A DNA stretch of 64,000 nucleotides from Paenibacillus sp. MZ04-78.2 (GCF_024213375.1 NZ_JANAVJ010000003.1:1-64000), one strand, 5' to 3'; shown: positions 1 to 7,304, counted from the stretch's first letter. The notes: a model not told the origin generated them from the letters alone. Numbers and translations: made by a program.

Positions 1-42
1 CTCTTGAACGAGCTTTCCGAGAACAACCGATCATACAATAAT

Positions 43-249
43 TCATTTTCGATTCCTGCCGGGGTGCTTCGCACCCCCTATTTGTGTTGAATGTGTACCT
101 GAATAGTTACGTTTAATAAACGTTTGAAATTCATCGACAATCTTAAGTTTATCGTTGATTTTAACGGCACCAATTTCAATAATTTCGTTTTGTTTCGTTC
201 GGTCATTTTCCCAGCAAGTCGCCTCTAAATCCAACACGATATAATTCAC
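43..249 (-). pseudogene. 3'-5' exonuclease (KapD/DEDDh type), N-terminal fragment
   Basis: The first about 43 residues read as the Exo I motif of a DEDDh exonuclease (YIVLDLEATCWE, with the two acidic metal ligands D and E) followed by NEIIEIGAVKI and EFQTFIK, as in KapD/ERI-1-like exonucleases. After EFQTFIK the similarity stops and about 18 unrelated residues lead to a stop, whereas family members have about 180-200 residues with Exo II and Exo III motifs. The start is GTG, with GGGAGG upstream. I infer a truncated, non-functional copy; sequence left of the window could only change this if the frame resumes there. Confidence 0.65.
61..77. repeat. GC-rich hairpin at the exonuclease break
   Basis: GGGGTGC-TTC-GCACCCC is a perfect 7-bp stem with a 3-nt loop. 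It lies where the exonuclease reading frame leaves its family consensus. There is no T tract on either strand, so a simple terminator is unlikely; a small palindromic repeat or a scar is possible. Confidence 0.4.
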
Positions 250-541
250 TTTGGATATGATTCCTCCCCTTCGCTATTCGTTGCTCCTCACTCTTGCCCT
301 CTTCCTTTACTATAGAACTGCCAAGAATGAAACGCCAAATCCCCCTGCCTCGGGGAGACTTGTTTGTTACAATGCCCCAAAAAAATCGTCTTTTTTTCGT
401 AAAATGATGAATTTATTGCGTACTAATGTAATAATCATCAAAATGTCTGATGACCAATTCCAAAAATTGTGATATACTTTTTGTGCTTTCATTCTTATCG
501 CAAAAAATAAATTGCTTATTGATTGGAGCGAGTGAGTAAAC

Positions 542-802
542 ATGCATAAGATTATTGAGCAAAGCGTGAATTATTTACTGTATCATCCTGATCGAGGCTA
601 CTTATTTGTCGACCCGGTTCATGCCATATTCGAGCTAATGCGCAATCTTAAACACACCGACAATCCTGTAGAAGCATATAAGTTTACATTTGAAGAAGGC
701 TCCGAAGTAAAATTTAACGATAGTATTGTTCAGTTTATGTTGAATGGTTACTCTATTCATAAGTTAACAAACACAACAGCGATAAGCAAAATAAATGAAT
801 AG
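542..802 (+). CDS. Small hypothetical protein, 86 aa
   Basis: I do not recognise the family. The 86-residue product has no signal peptide or membrane segment, is rich in Asn/Tyr/Phe and has an acidic patch (FEEGSEVKFND). A GGAGCGAG sequence lies about 9 nt before the ATG, and a TATACT -10-like box sits near 473. It stands alone between the exonuclease remnant and the convergent nuclease gene, with a short hairpin after it. Coding potential is moderate. Confidence 0.5.
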   Translation: MHKIIEQSVNYLLYHPDRGYLFVDPVHAIFELMRNLKHTDNPVEAYKFTFEEGSEVKFNDSIVQFMLNGYSIHKLTNTTAISKINE

Positions 803-838
803 GAAGAGCTGCTATTCATTTGTTTCTTTTGTGCGGGT

Positions 839-861
839 GCCAATGGACTTGAGCCATTGGC
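839..861 (+). terminator. Possible weak terminator hairpin
   Basis: GCCAATGG and CCATTGGC form an 8-bp perfect stem with a 7-nt loop, followed only by CCCTTT rather than a real U tract. It sits between the convergent genes ending at 802 and 898. Confidence 0.35.
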
Positions 862-897
862 CCTTTCGCCATACATGAGCAGATACATGGAAGTACT

Positions 898-1335
898 TCA
901 TTTCACAACAATCTTCACTCGCGTCCCATCCGGATACTTATCTAATTGATTGCTCACCCAAGCTCCCGCTCCTCGATTGTCGGAAGGACTTATATGCATG
1001 ATATCGGCTCCTTTGCCGCCTTCTTCGCACATGGCCATGGGGAACTCGTCTCGATCCAAATTAGGCTTTACGGGTACGCCTCTTAGTGATTCCTTTCGAT
1101 TGGCTTCTGCACCTTTTCTATCGATTGTACAGATGGAGGATTTCTCATGCTCAATCGCCGCTTTTATGTGGGCGGCAGTTTCCGGGTAACGATCGGATGG
1201 AAAATTAAGTGTAACTTCGCTTTCAGCTTGGTTGCTTGCTGGTGATGAAAGATTCGTTAGAATCCAGCCTTTGTTAAAATATATAATGAATAGTACGAAT
1301 AGTATAATAGCTGTATAAATCGTTTTATTTTTCAT
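898..1335 (-). CDS. nucB: NucA/NucB-type secreted DNase
   Basis: A 145-aa protein with an N-terminal hydrophobic anchor or signal segment (residues 5-21) and a NucB-type nuclease domain. The hallmark DRDEFPMAMCEEGG block (canonical DRDEWPMA, carrying the catalytic acidic residues) and the later SPSDNRGAGAWV block are both present. NucB of Bacillus is a sporulation-associated extracellular endonuclease; length and motif order fit that family. The gene is monocistronic, with AAGGAC about 9 nt before the ATG. The role in mother-cell DNA degradation or biofilm dispersal is inferred from the family, not shown here. Confidence 0.9.
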   Translation of the reverse strand: MKNKTIYTAIILFVLFIIYFNKGWILTNLSSPASNQAESEVTLNFPSDRYPETAAHIKAAIEHEKSSICTIDRKGAEANRKESLRGVPVKPNLDRDEFPMAMCEEGGKGADIMHISPSDNRGAGAWVSNQLDKYPDGTRVKIVVK

Positions 1336-1451
1336 TTTGCATACGTCCTTGAAGTAGATTTTTATGATTCTATTGCCGAATAAAACTCCGGGCCTTCTCT
1401 CTCCGCTTTGAATACAATACCATCAACCCATGAAATCTGGCAAGGAAAACC

Positions 1452-1484
1452 AAAAAAAAGAGAGCCGAATAAAATTCGACTCTC
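1452..1484 (-). terminator. Rho-independent terminator after the M15-like gene
   Basis: On the minus strand GAGAGTCGAAT and ATTCGGCTCTC form an 11-bp stem (one G-T pair) with a 3-nt loop, followed by eight T residues. It begins ten bases past the stop at 1494. Confidence 0.9.
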
Positions 1485-1493
1485 GAATGGGAA

Positions 1494-2165
1494 CTAGCGA
1501 CCGTTAGGAGAAAAATGGTTCTTATCGTTATTTACAGGAGTGAAATGGATCAAGCCATACGTTTTGGCTACGGAAATCAAGGTTGCGTTTGTACTATTTT
1601 TGGCACCGGAATTGATTGTTACTTTTTTGCCGTTCGCATCCGTGATCACAACGCTGGACTTCGACCAAGACGTAGCAAGATCTATCGCGTTTCTTGCGGT
1701 ATGGTTGGAGTTCAGCGCAGGTGCGACTTTCAATTCGGAAATCCCGTAGCCGTTTACCATCGCTCTTGCTCCGGCGATTGATTTGCTGTAATTTGCATCA
1801 TCCTTATCATGTACCCATTTGATATTAACGCCGGCTCTGGCAGGCGCATCCTTCGGGCTTGCCTTTTTATTCGCAATCTTCCACGACCAATGCATCAAAT
1901 AGGCCCGTTCTAGCGGTCTGTAAGTAGAATTGACGCTCGTTGAAATGCCCGCCTCATGAAGTGCTGCCATGAATCTTTTGACATTGGTTTTGAACGGGTC
2001 GATGAGGTCATCGACACTTGTGGAGCCGGGAAATCTCGCAACCCAAGCAGAGCCGCTGTTTTCAGCTGCTGCAAAGGAAGCAACAGAATCGATGGGAGCT
2101 GCAAAAATGTTTGTAGGGGTCATCAAGGTGAGTGTAACCATAGCGGAAATCAAAAGCTTTTTCAT
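1494..2165 (-). CDS. Secreted M15-like (D-Ala-D-Ala peptidase fold) protein
   Basis: 223 aa with a clear signal peptide (MKKLLISAMVTLTLMTPTNIFA, cleavage after AFA-like residues near 22). The mature part has STYRPLERAYLMHW, NSNHTARNAIDL and a C-terminal KNHFSPNG. These resemble the SxHxxGxAxDL and terminal HxxW zinc motifs of M15/VanY-like peptidases, with His in NSNH, Asp in AIDL and His in NHFS as candidate zinc ligands. The usual Gly is Arg and the terminal Trp is absent, so the family call is approximate. AAAGGAG lies 8 nt before the ATG. Its promoter is overlaid by a large palindrome at 2186-2217, implying tight control. Confidence 0.65.
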   Translation of the reverse strand: MKKLLISAMVTLTLMTPTNIFAAPIDSVASFAAAENSGSAWVARFPGSTSVDDLIDPFKTNVKRFMAALHEAGISTSVNSTYRPLERAYLMHWSWKIANKKASPKDAPARAGVNIKWVHDKDDANYSKSIAGARAMVNGYGISELKVAPALNSNHTARNAIDLATSWSKSSVVITDANGKKVTINSGAKNSTNATLISVAKTYGLIHFTPVNNDKNHFSPNGR

Positions 2166-2185
2166 AAAGTCACTCCTTTAATGAT

Positions 2186-2217
2186 AGTTTAGTATAATGT
2201 GCACAATATACTAAACT
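2186..2217 (-). promoter_or_regulatory. 32-bp near-perfect palindrome over the promoter (operator)
   Basis: Arms AGTTTAGTATA and TATACTAAACT are perfect reverse complements, and the 10-nt centre (ATGTGCACAA) is itself palindromic except at two symmetric positions, so 30 of 32 bases obey dyad symmetry. On the minus strand it covers a TTGAGT -35 (starting just outside) and a TATACT -10 with 18-nt spacing, and the SD and ATG of the 2165 gene follow at once. Symmetry and position argue for a dimeric or tetrameric repressor operator; no matching regulator gene is recognisable nearby. Confidence 0.75.
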
Positions 2218-2311
2218 CAAAATATCATAATATTACCATTTATACAATAATATTTTACAATTTTATATTTATTTTTCTTTAATTCTACTATTTTCATATC
2301 TTTAAAAAGCG

Positions 2312-2365
2312 AAAAAATCCCCTCCAAGCTCACTCTTTTTCAAGAATGCTGCTTAGAGGGGATTT
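2312..2365 (-). terminator. Terminator of the CBS-domain gene
   Basis: On the minus strand AAATCCCCTCTAAGC and GCTTGGAGGGGATTT form a 15-bp stem with one mismatch around a 20-nt loop, followed by a T-rich end. It lies 35 bases after the stop at 2400. Confidence 0.85.
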
Positions 2366-2399
2366 ACTTTGAAAACAAATTTCGACAAAACCCAATAGG

Positions 2400-2804
2400 T
2401 TAGTCCGTAATATTACTCGTATAGTACTCGATGATATTCTTGCGGCGGATAATACCGATGAAGATCCGGTTATCGTCTACGACGGGAACGAAGTTCTGAT
2501 CGGCAGCCAGATGAAGCATATCCTCCAGGTACGCATTGATCGACACGCACTCATTATGAATACGGCGTTTAATTTCATGAACTTTGATGGTATCCAGGTT
2601 TTGAAAGCTCAACCCGGGGGTACTCTTCATCTTCCAGAATAGGTCCCCTTCCGAAAGGGTGCCAATATATTTACCCTCACCGTCAATAACGGGAATTGCC
2701 GTGTATTGACTTTGCTCTAGCTTGTCCAAGGCCTCCTGCATCGTCGCAGACGAGTTAATATAGACCACTTTGTCCTTGGGGAACAGAAAATCGGATATTT
2801 GCAT
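2400..2804 (-). CDS. Tandem CBS-domain protein, 134 aa
   Basis: Two consecutive CBS motifs fill the protein: residues about 10-60 (TMQEALDKLEQSQYTAIPVIDGEGKY with the IGTLSEGDL ending) and about 75-130 (VSINAYLEDMLHLAADQNFVPVVDDNRIFIGIIRR). Stand-alone CBS pairs usually bind adenosine nucleotides and act as regulatory modules, like YkuL/DarB (a c-di-AMP receptor) of Bacillus; DarB-type function is plausible but unproven. AAGGAGC lies 9 nt before the ATG. Monocistronic with its own terminator. Confidence 0.85.
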   Translation of the reverse strand: MQISDFLFPKDKVVYINSSATMQEALDKLEQSQYTAIPVIDGEGKYIGTLSEGDLFWKMKSTPGLSFQNLDTIKVHEIKRRIHNECVSINAYLEDMLHLAADQNFVPVVDDNRIFIGIIRRKNIIEYYTSNITD

Positions 2805-2888
2805 CGGTGAAAGCTCCTTTCTTCTGAGTTGGACGCTATCCTTTCAGTTTAGCACACCTCGCGGAAAGAAAAAACAGCTGGTGGAATA

Positions 2889-4046
2889 TCACTGTGAAGC
2901 GCTGTACCCTTTTATTTTTACGGCGATCAGCAGGAAAGCCAGCAAGGCAAACCCGACCCCGCTCCAAATCAGCTGGTGAATTCCCCATTGCCCGATAAAC
3001 CAGCCGCCGACCGACGCTCCGATCGTTATACCGAGATTCGTAAAGGAGATAAACAGGCTGTTGCCGAACTCGGGAGCCGTCTTCGCCTCGGTCATGAGCC
3101 AGCTTTGGCTGACAACAAGCCCGCCGGAATGCACGATTCCCCACAGCAAGATCATCACGATCATGGGAAGGAAGTTTCCTCCCGCAAAATAAATCAGCAG
3201 GTAAGCAGCAGCATAAACTACAGGAAAGAGGACCGTCGTTCGAAGAACGCTCTTTTGCAACAAGCTCCCGAATAAGAAATTACCAAAAATCATAATCACT
3301 CCAAAGACCATCAGCATCATACTGATCCAAGAGCCGTTCATATGGGTAACTTGTCCGAGATATTCGGCGAAGTAACTGTACACCGAGAACATCGCGGCGA
3401 ATATACTCGTTACTGCGGCGATATTTAGCCACTATGCGGGCTTGCGTAAAATACTTAGCTGTGCTCCGTAAGACAGCTTGGCTTGAACCGGCATCGAGGG
3501 AAGCCAAGCCCAAATACCGATAAAGGCCACGAGGCTGACGACAGCCCCGAACAGGAAAGCGGCTTCCAGCGAGACCTGCTCCGCCAGATAAGAAGTCAAT
3601 GGCACGCCGAAGGCAAACCCGACCGTAATGCCGGCAAAAACCTTGGTGACCGCCTGGCCGCTTTTTTCCGGAGAAACGAGCGATGCTGCCGTGACAAGCG
3701 CAACTGAAAAGAAAGCGGGATGAGCCATAGCCGGAATAATGCGGAAAGCCAGCATGACATCAAATCTCGTCGTAAAAGCATACACGATATTGGAAATCGC
3801 AAACAACAGCACGGCGGTCAATAAAATAAATTTGCGGTTCATTCCGGAGGCGAGCAGCGTCAGGAACGGGCCTGAGATCGCAACGACTAAAGCAAATATG
3901 CTGACCAGCCATCCGGCCTGCGAGGCGGAGATGTTGAACTTCTGCGTAACCTGCGGCAAAACCCCGATAATTCCCATTTCCGTCGTTATAATTCCGAATA
4001 CGCCTAATGCCAGAACAATGATAAGCAAAGGGTTGATCTTGTTCAT
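2889..4046 (-). pseudogene. MFS drug-efflux transporter split by an in-frame TAG
   Basis: Two same-frame segments, 3435-4046 and 2889-3431, together encode a 12-TM DHA1-type MFS transporter of about 385 aa (MNKINPLLIIVLALGVFGI start, ITTEMGIIGVLPQV in TM1, C-terminal IGASVGGWFIG). They are separated only by TAG at 3434-3432; the frame is intact on both sides (KPA-stop-WLNIAAVTS), so one base change, for example TTG to TAG, explains it. A re-initiation ATG exists at 3392. Without suppression the product lacks the C-terminal six helices. An ArsR regulator gene lies just upstream on the same strand, so this was a repressor-controlled exporter. Sequencing error is a simple alternative. Confidence 0.85.
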
Positions 4047-4092
4047 CTCTCGACATATCTCCTATCTCTTTATAATCTTCAAATACATATAT

Positions 4093-4100
4093 ATAGATAT
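4093..4100. promoter_or_regulatory. ATAGATAT motif upstream of the MFS gene
   Basis: This 8-mer is the reverse complement of ATATCTAT at 4466-4473 in the ArsR promoter. It lies in the AT-rich leader between the regulator gene and the MFS gene, so it may be a second half-site for the same regulator; with eight bases in an AT-rich stretch, chance is possible. Confidence 0.25.
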
Positions 4101-4143
4101 GAATATACAAAAAAATAAAAAAAAGAGGGTCTCTCCTTTCTTA

Positions 4144-4455
4144 CTAGAGTTCGGTCCGAATATACTCGGCAAAATGTTGGATCGTCTTTTCGTTCCGACG
4201 ATAGAACGTCCACTTTCCAACCCGCTCCGCTTCCAACAAGCCGGCTTTTTGCATCGTTAACAAATAGTTGGAAACGACCGACTGGGCAAGCTCCGCTTTT
4301 GCTTGAATATCCGAAACACACACCCCGACGCGGAAATCGATCCCGTGCTCGATATAGGGGGTTTTATCGAAATGTTGCTCCGGATCTTTTAACCACACCA
4401 TAATTTGACGGCGGGTCTCGTTAGACAATGCTTTATATATCAACGAAGGGTCCAT
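4144..4455 (-). CDS. ArsR-family transcriptional repressor, probably leaderless
   Basis: About 103 aa, with a winged helix-turn-helix typical of ArsR/SmtB: SNETRRQIMVWLKD (helix 1-2), then LAQSVVSNYLLTMQKAGLLEAERVGKWTFYRRNE (recognition helix and wing). Cys-rich metal sites are not evident, so the effector may be a drug or organic ligand. Two upstream ATGs (4464, 4461) overlap the TATAAT box at 4468-4463, so I prefer the ATG at 4455, which lies eight bases after the -10 and gives a leaderless mRNA; no SD is visible. It precedes the broken MFS exporter. Confidence 0.8.
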   Translation of the reverse strand: MDPSLIYKALSNETRRQIMVWLKDPEQHFDKTPYIEHGIDFRVGVCVSDIQAKAELAQSVVSNYLLTMQKAGLLEAERVGKWTFYRRNEKTIQHFAEYIRTEL

Positions 4456-4462
4456 ACGCATC

Positions 4463-4490
4463 ATTATATCTATTTTTGTAGATTTGTAAA
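4463..4490 (-). promoter_or_regulatory. ArsR promoter with operator in the spacer
   Basis: On the minus strand TTTACA (4490-4485), a 16-nt spacer and TATAAT (4468-4463) form a good sigma-A promoter. The spacer holds the inverted repeat ATCTA-N6-TAGAT (4468-4483), a typical place for an autoregulatory ArsR operator. Confidence 0.6.
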
Positions 4491-4575
4491 GCTGACCTAT
4501 AAGGGAACATATTAGACTTCGCTAAGCAATTCTTGTAGTATTATTAATTAAATGATCAAAATTACCGATATATGT

Positions 4576-4590
4576 ATAGGCTATGCCTAT
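4576..4590. promoter_or_regulatory. Inverted repeat upstream of the PilZ gene
   Basis: ATAGGC-TAT-GCCTAT is a perfect 6+6 inverted repeat 37 bases before the PilZ start. It could be an operator or a small 5' hairpin; no partner is known. Confidence 0.35.
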
Positions 4591-4627
4591 GCGAGATGGC
4601 AATCCAAAACTATGAAGGCGGTGCATC

Positions 4628-5008
4628 ATGTATCAAAACAAGCGAAGCGATGCTTTTAGATTTAGTTTAAATACTCCGCTAGTTTGCTATTTCGAAGTCA
4701 CGAATATTAACGGCACTTCAACGTCAAGCACACCGGTCAAAGCAACCTTGATGGATATCAGCAACTCGGGGTGTAAAATCGTGACTCCTTTAAATTTAAA
4801 CGCTGCCAGCAACAAGCTGCAGATCATTTTGCATGTGCAGCTGCAAGAAGAGCTTTTGAAGCTGAACGGTTCAATTCGCTGGCAGTTGCAATCCACGAAC
4901 ACGCTTAATCACTACGGCGTGAACTTTATAATGAACGAGTCCGAAAAAAGACATCTGCACGCAAGACTGCGAACCTTAACGGCGCTAAGAAAAATTACGG
5001 TAAATTGA
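4628..5008 (+). CDS. PilZ-domain protein (c-di-GMP receptor type)
   Basis: 126-aa protein consisting of one PilZ domain. The N-terminal Arg-rich element (KRSDAFRFSL, standing for RxxxR) and DISNSGCKI (canonical D/NxSxxG) are the two c-di-GMP-binding motifs; both are present. C-terminal strands IRWQLQSTNTLNHYGVNF fit the beta-barrel. A weak SD (AAGGCGGTG) lies 5 nt before the ATG. It ends 4 bases before the convergent HD gene. Target process unknown. Confidence 0.8.
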   Translation: MYQNKRSDAFRFSLNTPLVCYFEVTNINGTSTSSTPVKATLMDISNSGCKIVTPLNLNAASNKLQIILHVQLQEELLKLNGSIRWQLQSTNTLNHYGVNFIMNESEKRHLHARLRTLTALRKITVN

Positions 5009-5012
5009 ACGG

Positions 5013-5441
5013 CTACGAGCTTCTGGAAAGTAAGTAGTCTACGGCTTTCTCGTACTTTTGCAGGCGCGCAAAATCTTTTTCCGAAAGGTTTTTTATTCTT
5101 CTGACATCACGGTTGTCTTCCAGATCCAAGAGTTTGACAAATCTAGCTAAAGCATTGGGCTTGATTCGCTGGAGGAATCTATTATAGGACTCGTTCTCTC
5201 TACGTGTGAGACAATCGAGAGCCTCCAGAAGATGCTCTGCAAAGCCTTCTTGCCTGAGGGCTTCCATCGTCATGTCCGAATCCTCGATGACGTCGTGCAG
5301 AACGGCAACGATTCTTGAGTCGTTATCCGGCGCTTGTAGCATCAAACGTAACGGATGAAGAATGTAAGGCTGGTTGCCTTTATCCAACTGAGCTTGATGA
5401 GCGGCTGTGGCGATAAGGATCGCTTTGGTTAAATCCGGCAT
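5013..5441 (-). CDS. Small HD-domain hydrolase (SpoT/MESH1-like)
   Basis: 142 aa with the RelA/SpoT hydrolase-type HD signature: AHQAQLDKGNQPYILHPLRL (first His ligands), then VAVLHDVIEDSD (HD pair and ED). Only the hydrolase half is present, without a synthetase, so it resembles small alarmone hydrolases; the substrate may differ. AAGGAG sits 8 nt before the ATG. It is the last gene of the row thg1 remnant, kinase-like protein, HD protein, which suggests involvement in nucleotide or RNA-end chemistry rather than the classical stringent response. Confidence 0.8.
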   Translation of the reverse strand: MPDLTKAILIATAAHQAQLDKGNQPYILHPLRLMLQAPDNDSRIVAVLHDVIEDSDMTMEALRQEGFAEHLLEALDCLTRRENESYNRFLQRIKPNALARFVKLLDLEDNRDVRRIKNLSEKDFARLQKYEKAVDYLLSRSS

Positions 5442-5464
5442 GTCGCATTCTCCTTACTATAGAG

Positions 5465-5899
5465 TTACAGCTCTGATACGATAAATATGCCGTTCTGCGA
5501 GGTCACTTTATACAATTCGTCGAATCCTTCATCTGCATCGGGCAGGGTCAATTTCTTAAGTACGCTTTTTATGCCGATCTCGGAAATCTTTTCTGTCCCT
5601 GCCCTGAGTTCATTGCGCTTCATGGATTCCGCAAAATCCGGCTCAAAATAATAGCCGGTAACCTTGAACCTCCCCCGCTTCGCGGCCTCAATATACTTTT
5701 TGCGATCCTCGGCTGTCGGATTCGTATTATCGACGACGAACGGCTGCTTCGCTTCGATGGAAGCGGCCACGTAGATATCTTCTCGGTGTCTTGTTTTCAG
5801 CATGTCCAAGTTAATTCTGATGTGCGTATTGAAAAACTTTTCTTTGTAGAAGGTCGATTTGCCGGAAGCCTGAATTCCAATAAGCAGAACGCACTCCAA
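5465..5899 (-). CDS. Polynucleotide-kinase-like P-loop ATPase
   Basis: 144 aa. Walker A GIQASGKST at residues 8-16, a phosphate-acceptor region INLDMLKTRHRED, and VVDNTNPTAEDRKKYIE typical of the T4 Pnkp-like/AAA_33 kinase family. Starts with TTG; GGGGGAG just upstream is the ribosome binding site, and the start lies 2 bases after the stop of the Thg1 remnant, so the two were translationally coupled. Likely phosphorylates a nucleic-acid 5' end or small molecule; the Thg1 neighbour favours RNA. Confidence 0.75.
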   Translation of the reverse strand: MECVLLIGIQASGKSTFYKEKFFNTHIRINLDMLKTRHREDIYVAASIEAKQPFVVDNTNPTAEDRKKYIEAAKRGRFKVTGYYFEPDFAESMKRNELRAGTEKISEIGIKSVLKKLTLPDADEGFDELYKVTSQNGIFIVSEL

Positions 5900-5901
5900 G
5901 C

Positions 5902-6141
5902 CTACTCCCCCTTGTCCACATAAACATACTGATTCAAGTATTCCCTATGCTGCGAGAAGATCGGCGTCTCGTGATCCACATCCCATTTGCTTCTCAAAGC
6001 TTCGCCTTTTTCGTACGTCTGCTTGGTGATGCATGCTCCGCGCTTCTGCCATACAGGCAGATCGTTCCAATTAATCCCTCTTTCCAGGAAGAGCTTGTCA
6101 TGGATTTCCGCCCTTCCCGTTTTTCTATGCTCCGACGCTTT
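5902..6141 (-). pseudogene. Thg1-like tRNA(His) guanylyltransferase, C-terminal remnant
   Basis: Translating the gap between the kinase and the zinc-ribbon gene gives 79 open codons without a plausible start. They contain ERGINWNDLPVWQKRGACI, which matches the conserved LPxWQKRG-type C-terminal block of Thg1/Thg1-like proteins, followed by a tail ending YVDKGE. Full-length family members have about 240-270 residues with catalytic Asp residues in the N-terminal palm domain, all absent here. The upstream end runs, out of frame, into the 3' end of the zinc-ribbon gene, so a deletion joined the two. Thg1-like proteins add nucleotides 3'-5' to tRNA ends. Confidence 0.7.
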
Positions 6142-6361
6142 TTACTCCGACATAGACGGCCAACAAAATGATGGCTATGCCAATAAGCATTTTGATCCGC
6201 TTTTTCTTTTTTCGCTTTTGGCGCTCTTGCTTAATCGCCTTCTCCACAGCTTCGCCAAGCAGCTCGAATTTCTCTTCAGCCGTATGCTGCAGAATGATTC
6301 CGCAATGGGAACAGTGCCTCTGAAACGCCGTAGGCTTCGCGCAGTTCGGGCATTCCACCAT
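6125..6361 (-). CDS. Zinc-ribbon membrane-anchored small protein, 78 aa
   Basis: N-terminal CPNC (residues 4-7) and CSHC (17-20) make a zinc ribbon. A charged helix follows (QERQKRKKKKR), then one transmembrane segment (about 56-72) and a short tail. Topology would put the ribbon in the cytoplasm. The last five codons overlap, in another frame, the start of the Thg1 remnant, so its natural C-terminus may have been altered by the deletion. Function unknown. Confidence 0.6.
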   Translation of the reverse strand: MVECPNCAKPTAFQRHCSHCGIILQHTAEEKFELLGEAVEKAIKQERQKRKKKKRIKMLIGIAIILLAVYVGVKSVGA

Positions 6362-6437
6362 AATCTATGACCACCTTTGGCAAGCTTTATTCAAAAATTT
6401 CGCAGCCCTTATCCAGCGTTTCTTCCGCCACAGCCCG

Positions 6438-6788
6438 CTACAGGGACTTAAATAAATAATAAGACAGCCGGTCGTCAATCAGGCTCATATTTTCTTGCCC
6501 GATATAATCCGGAAGTTCATTATAGTGAACGGAGATGTTCTCCAACTGCCTGACCACGGTCATTTCAAAGGTGTCATAATGATAAGTGGCCTTCGCAATC
6601 AAGAAATAGGTGTCCGGTTTAATAAAGACCTCGATTCCCGTATGATCGCCTTTATTCACGACGGTAAGATAAAAGCACTTCACTTGCAGCTTCGGATCAT
6701 TTTCATTTTTTTGAATCGTGGTTCCTTCCGCCAGCGGATAGGAAAAAGGAACGTTCATTACAATTTTTTTTAGAAATCTCTCATCCAT
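6438..6788 (-). CDS. Hypothetical protein, 116 aa
   Basis: Family not recognised. Soluble, mixed alpha/beta with repeated Tyr/Asp-rich strands (FIKPDTYFLIAKATYHYDTFEM). AAAGGAG lies about 8 nt before the ATG at 6788; an alternative out-of-frame ATG sits four bases upstream. No operon partner; 76 bases separate it from the zinc-ribbon gene. Confidence 0.6.
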   Translation of the reverse strand: MDERFLKKIVMNVPFSYPLAEGTTIQKNENDPKLQVKCFYLTVVNKGDHTGIEVFIKPDTYFLIAKATYHYDTFEMTVVRQLENISVHYNELPDYIGQENMSLIDDRLSYYLFKSL

Positions 6789-6947
6789 TCATGTTCTCCT
6801 TTGGACCAAAACCAATGATTGATCTATTCCTCAAAAGTCGCTTCCTCATGGTCTGTCTTCTCTTTGCATGGCTTCCCCACCTATCATAACCAATTCAAAA
6901 TATCATTTCCACAAATATGATAGGATTCATCGTTAGAATCTAGCGAT

Positions 6948-6976
6948 TTGACTCCATAGTGGTTCTATGATATGGT
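6948..6976 (+). promoter_or_regulatory. Candidate sigma-A promoter for the Cse60-like gene
   Basis: TTGACT (6948-6953), 17-nt spacer, TATGGT (6971-6976). It points at the gene starting at 7087. Confidence 0.45.
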
Positions 6977-6982
6977 CAATTG

Positions 6983-7018
6983 GTAAGGCATTCCACTCTA
7001 TCGGGCGGGATGCCTTAC
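6983..7018 (+). promoter_or_regulatory. 5' leader hairpin before the Cse60-like gene
   Basis: GTAAGGCAT and ATGCCTTAC form a perfect 9-bp stem around an 18-nt loop, placed immediately after the predicted transcription start. It could stabilise the mRNA or be a protein site; no U tract follows, so termination is unlikely. Confidence 0.4.
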
Positions 7019-7086
7019 TTCATGAAAGCGGTTTTTACATTTATTGCATGGCGGGTTATCATCATAAGCCAAGAAAGGTGAAGAGC

Positions 7087-7278
7087 ATGATTCAAGTGAA
7101 AGAGTTCATTGATTCCGACGTTAGGCTTGCCGAGAAAACCTGCAATGAATTTCTGTCCACATTGGCGGAAGATCAAATTGTAAGTATAAGCTACGGATCG
7201 ATTATCAAAAGCAAACCGGACAAAGGGGAATATCAGAGAAGCACGATTCTGGTTGTCTATCGGACACGGGATAAGTAA
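7087..7278 (+). CDS. cse60: Cse60-like small sporulation protein
   Basis: 63 aa, starting at ATG 7087 after AAAGGTG. The open frame extends upstream to 6967, but those 40 codons cover the promoter and hairpin and are not protein-like. VKEFIDSD followed by NEFLSTL and IVSISYGS matches the short Cse60 family (about 60 aa), known in Bacillus as a sigma-E-dependent sporulation gene product of unknown role. Here the visible promoter looks like sigma-A, so sporulation control is not evident. A strong terminator follows directly. Confidence 0.7.
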   Translation: MIQVKEFIDSDVRLAEKTCNEFLSTLAEDQIVSISYGSIIKSKPDKGEYQRSTILVVYRTRDK

Positions 7279-7304
7279 GCCGCCATGCTTGGCGGTCTTT
7301 TTTA
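7279..7304 (+). terminator. Rho-independent terminator after Cse60
   Basis: GCCGCCA and TTGGCGGT pair around TGC, followed by six T residues. Confidence 0.9.

Noticed and set aside
61-77. Terminator reading of the GC-rich hairpin
   Set aside because: No T tract follows on either strand.
251-472. 73-codon open frame on the plus strand
   Set aside because: It overlaps the SD and leader of the exonuclease gene, has no SD of its own and its composition is not protein-like.
4576-4590. c-di-GMP riboswitch before the PilZ gene
   Set aside because: Only a short inverted repeat is seen; the conserved c-di-GMP-I core sequences are missing.
6967-7086. N-terminal extension of the Cse60-like gene
   Set aside because: The stretch holds the -10 box and a leader hairpin, and the SD points to ATG 7087.
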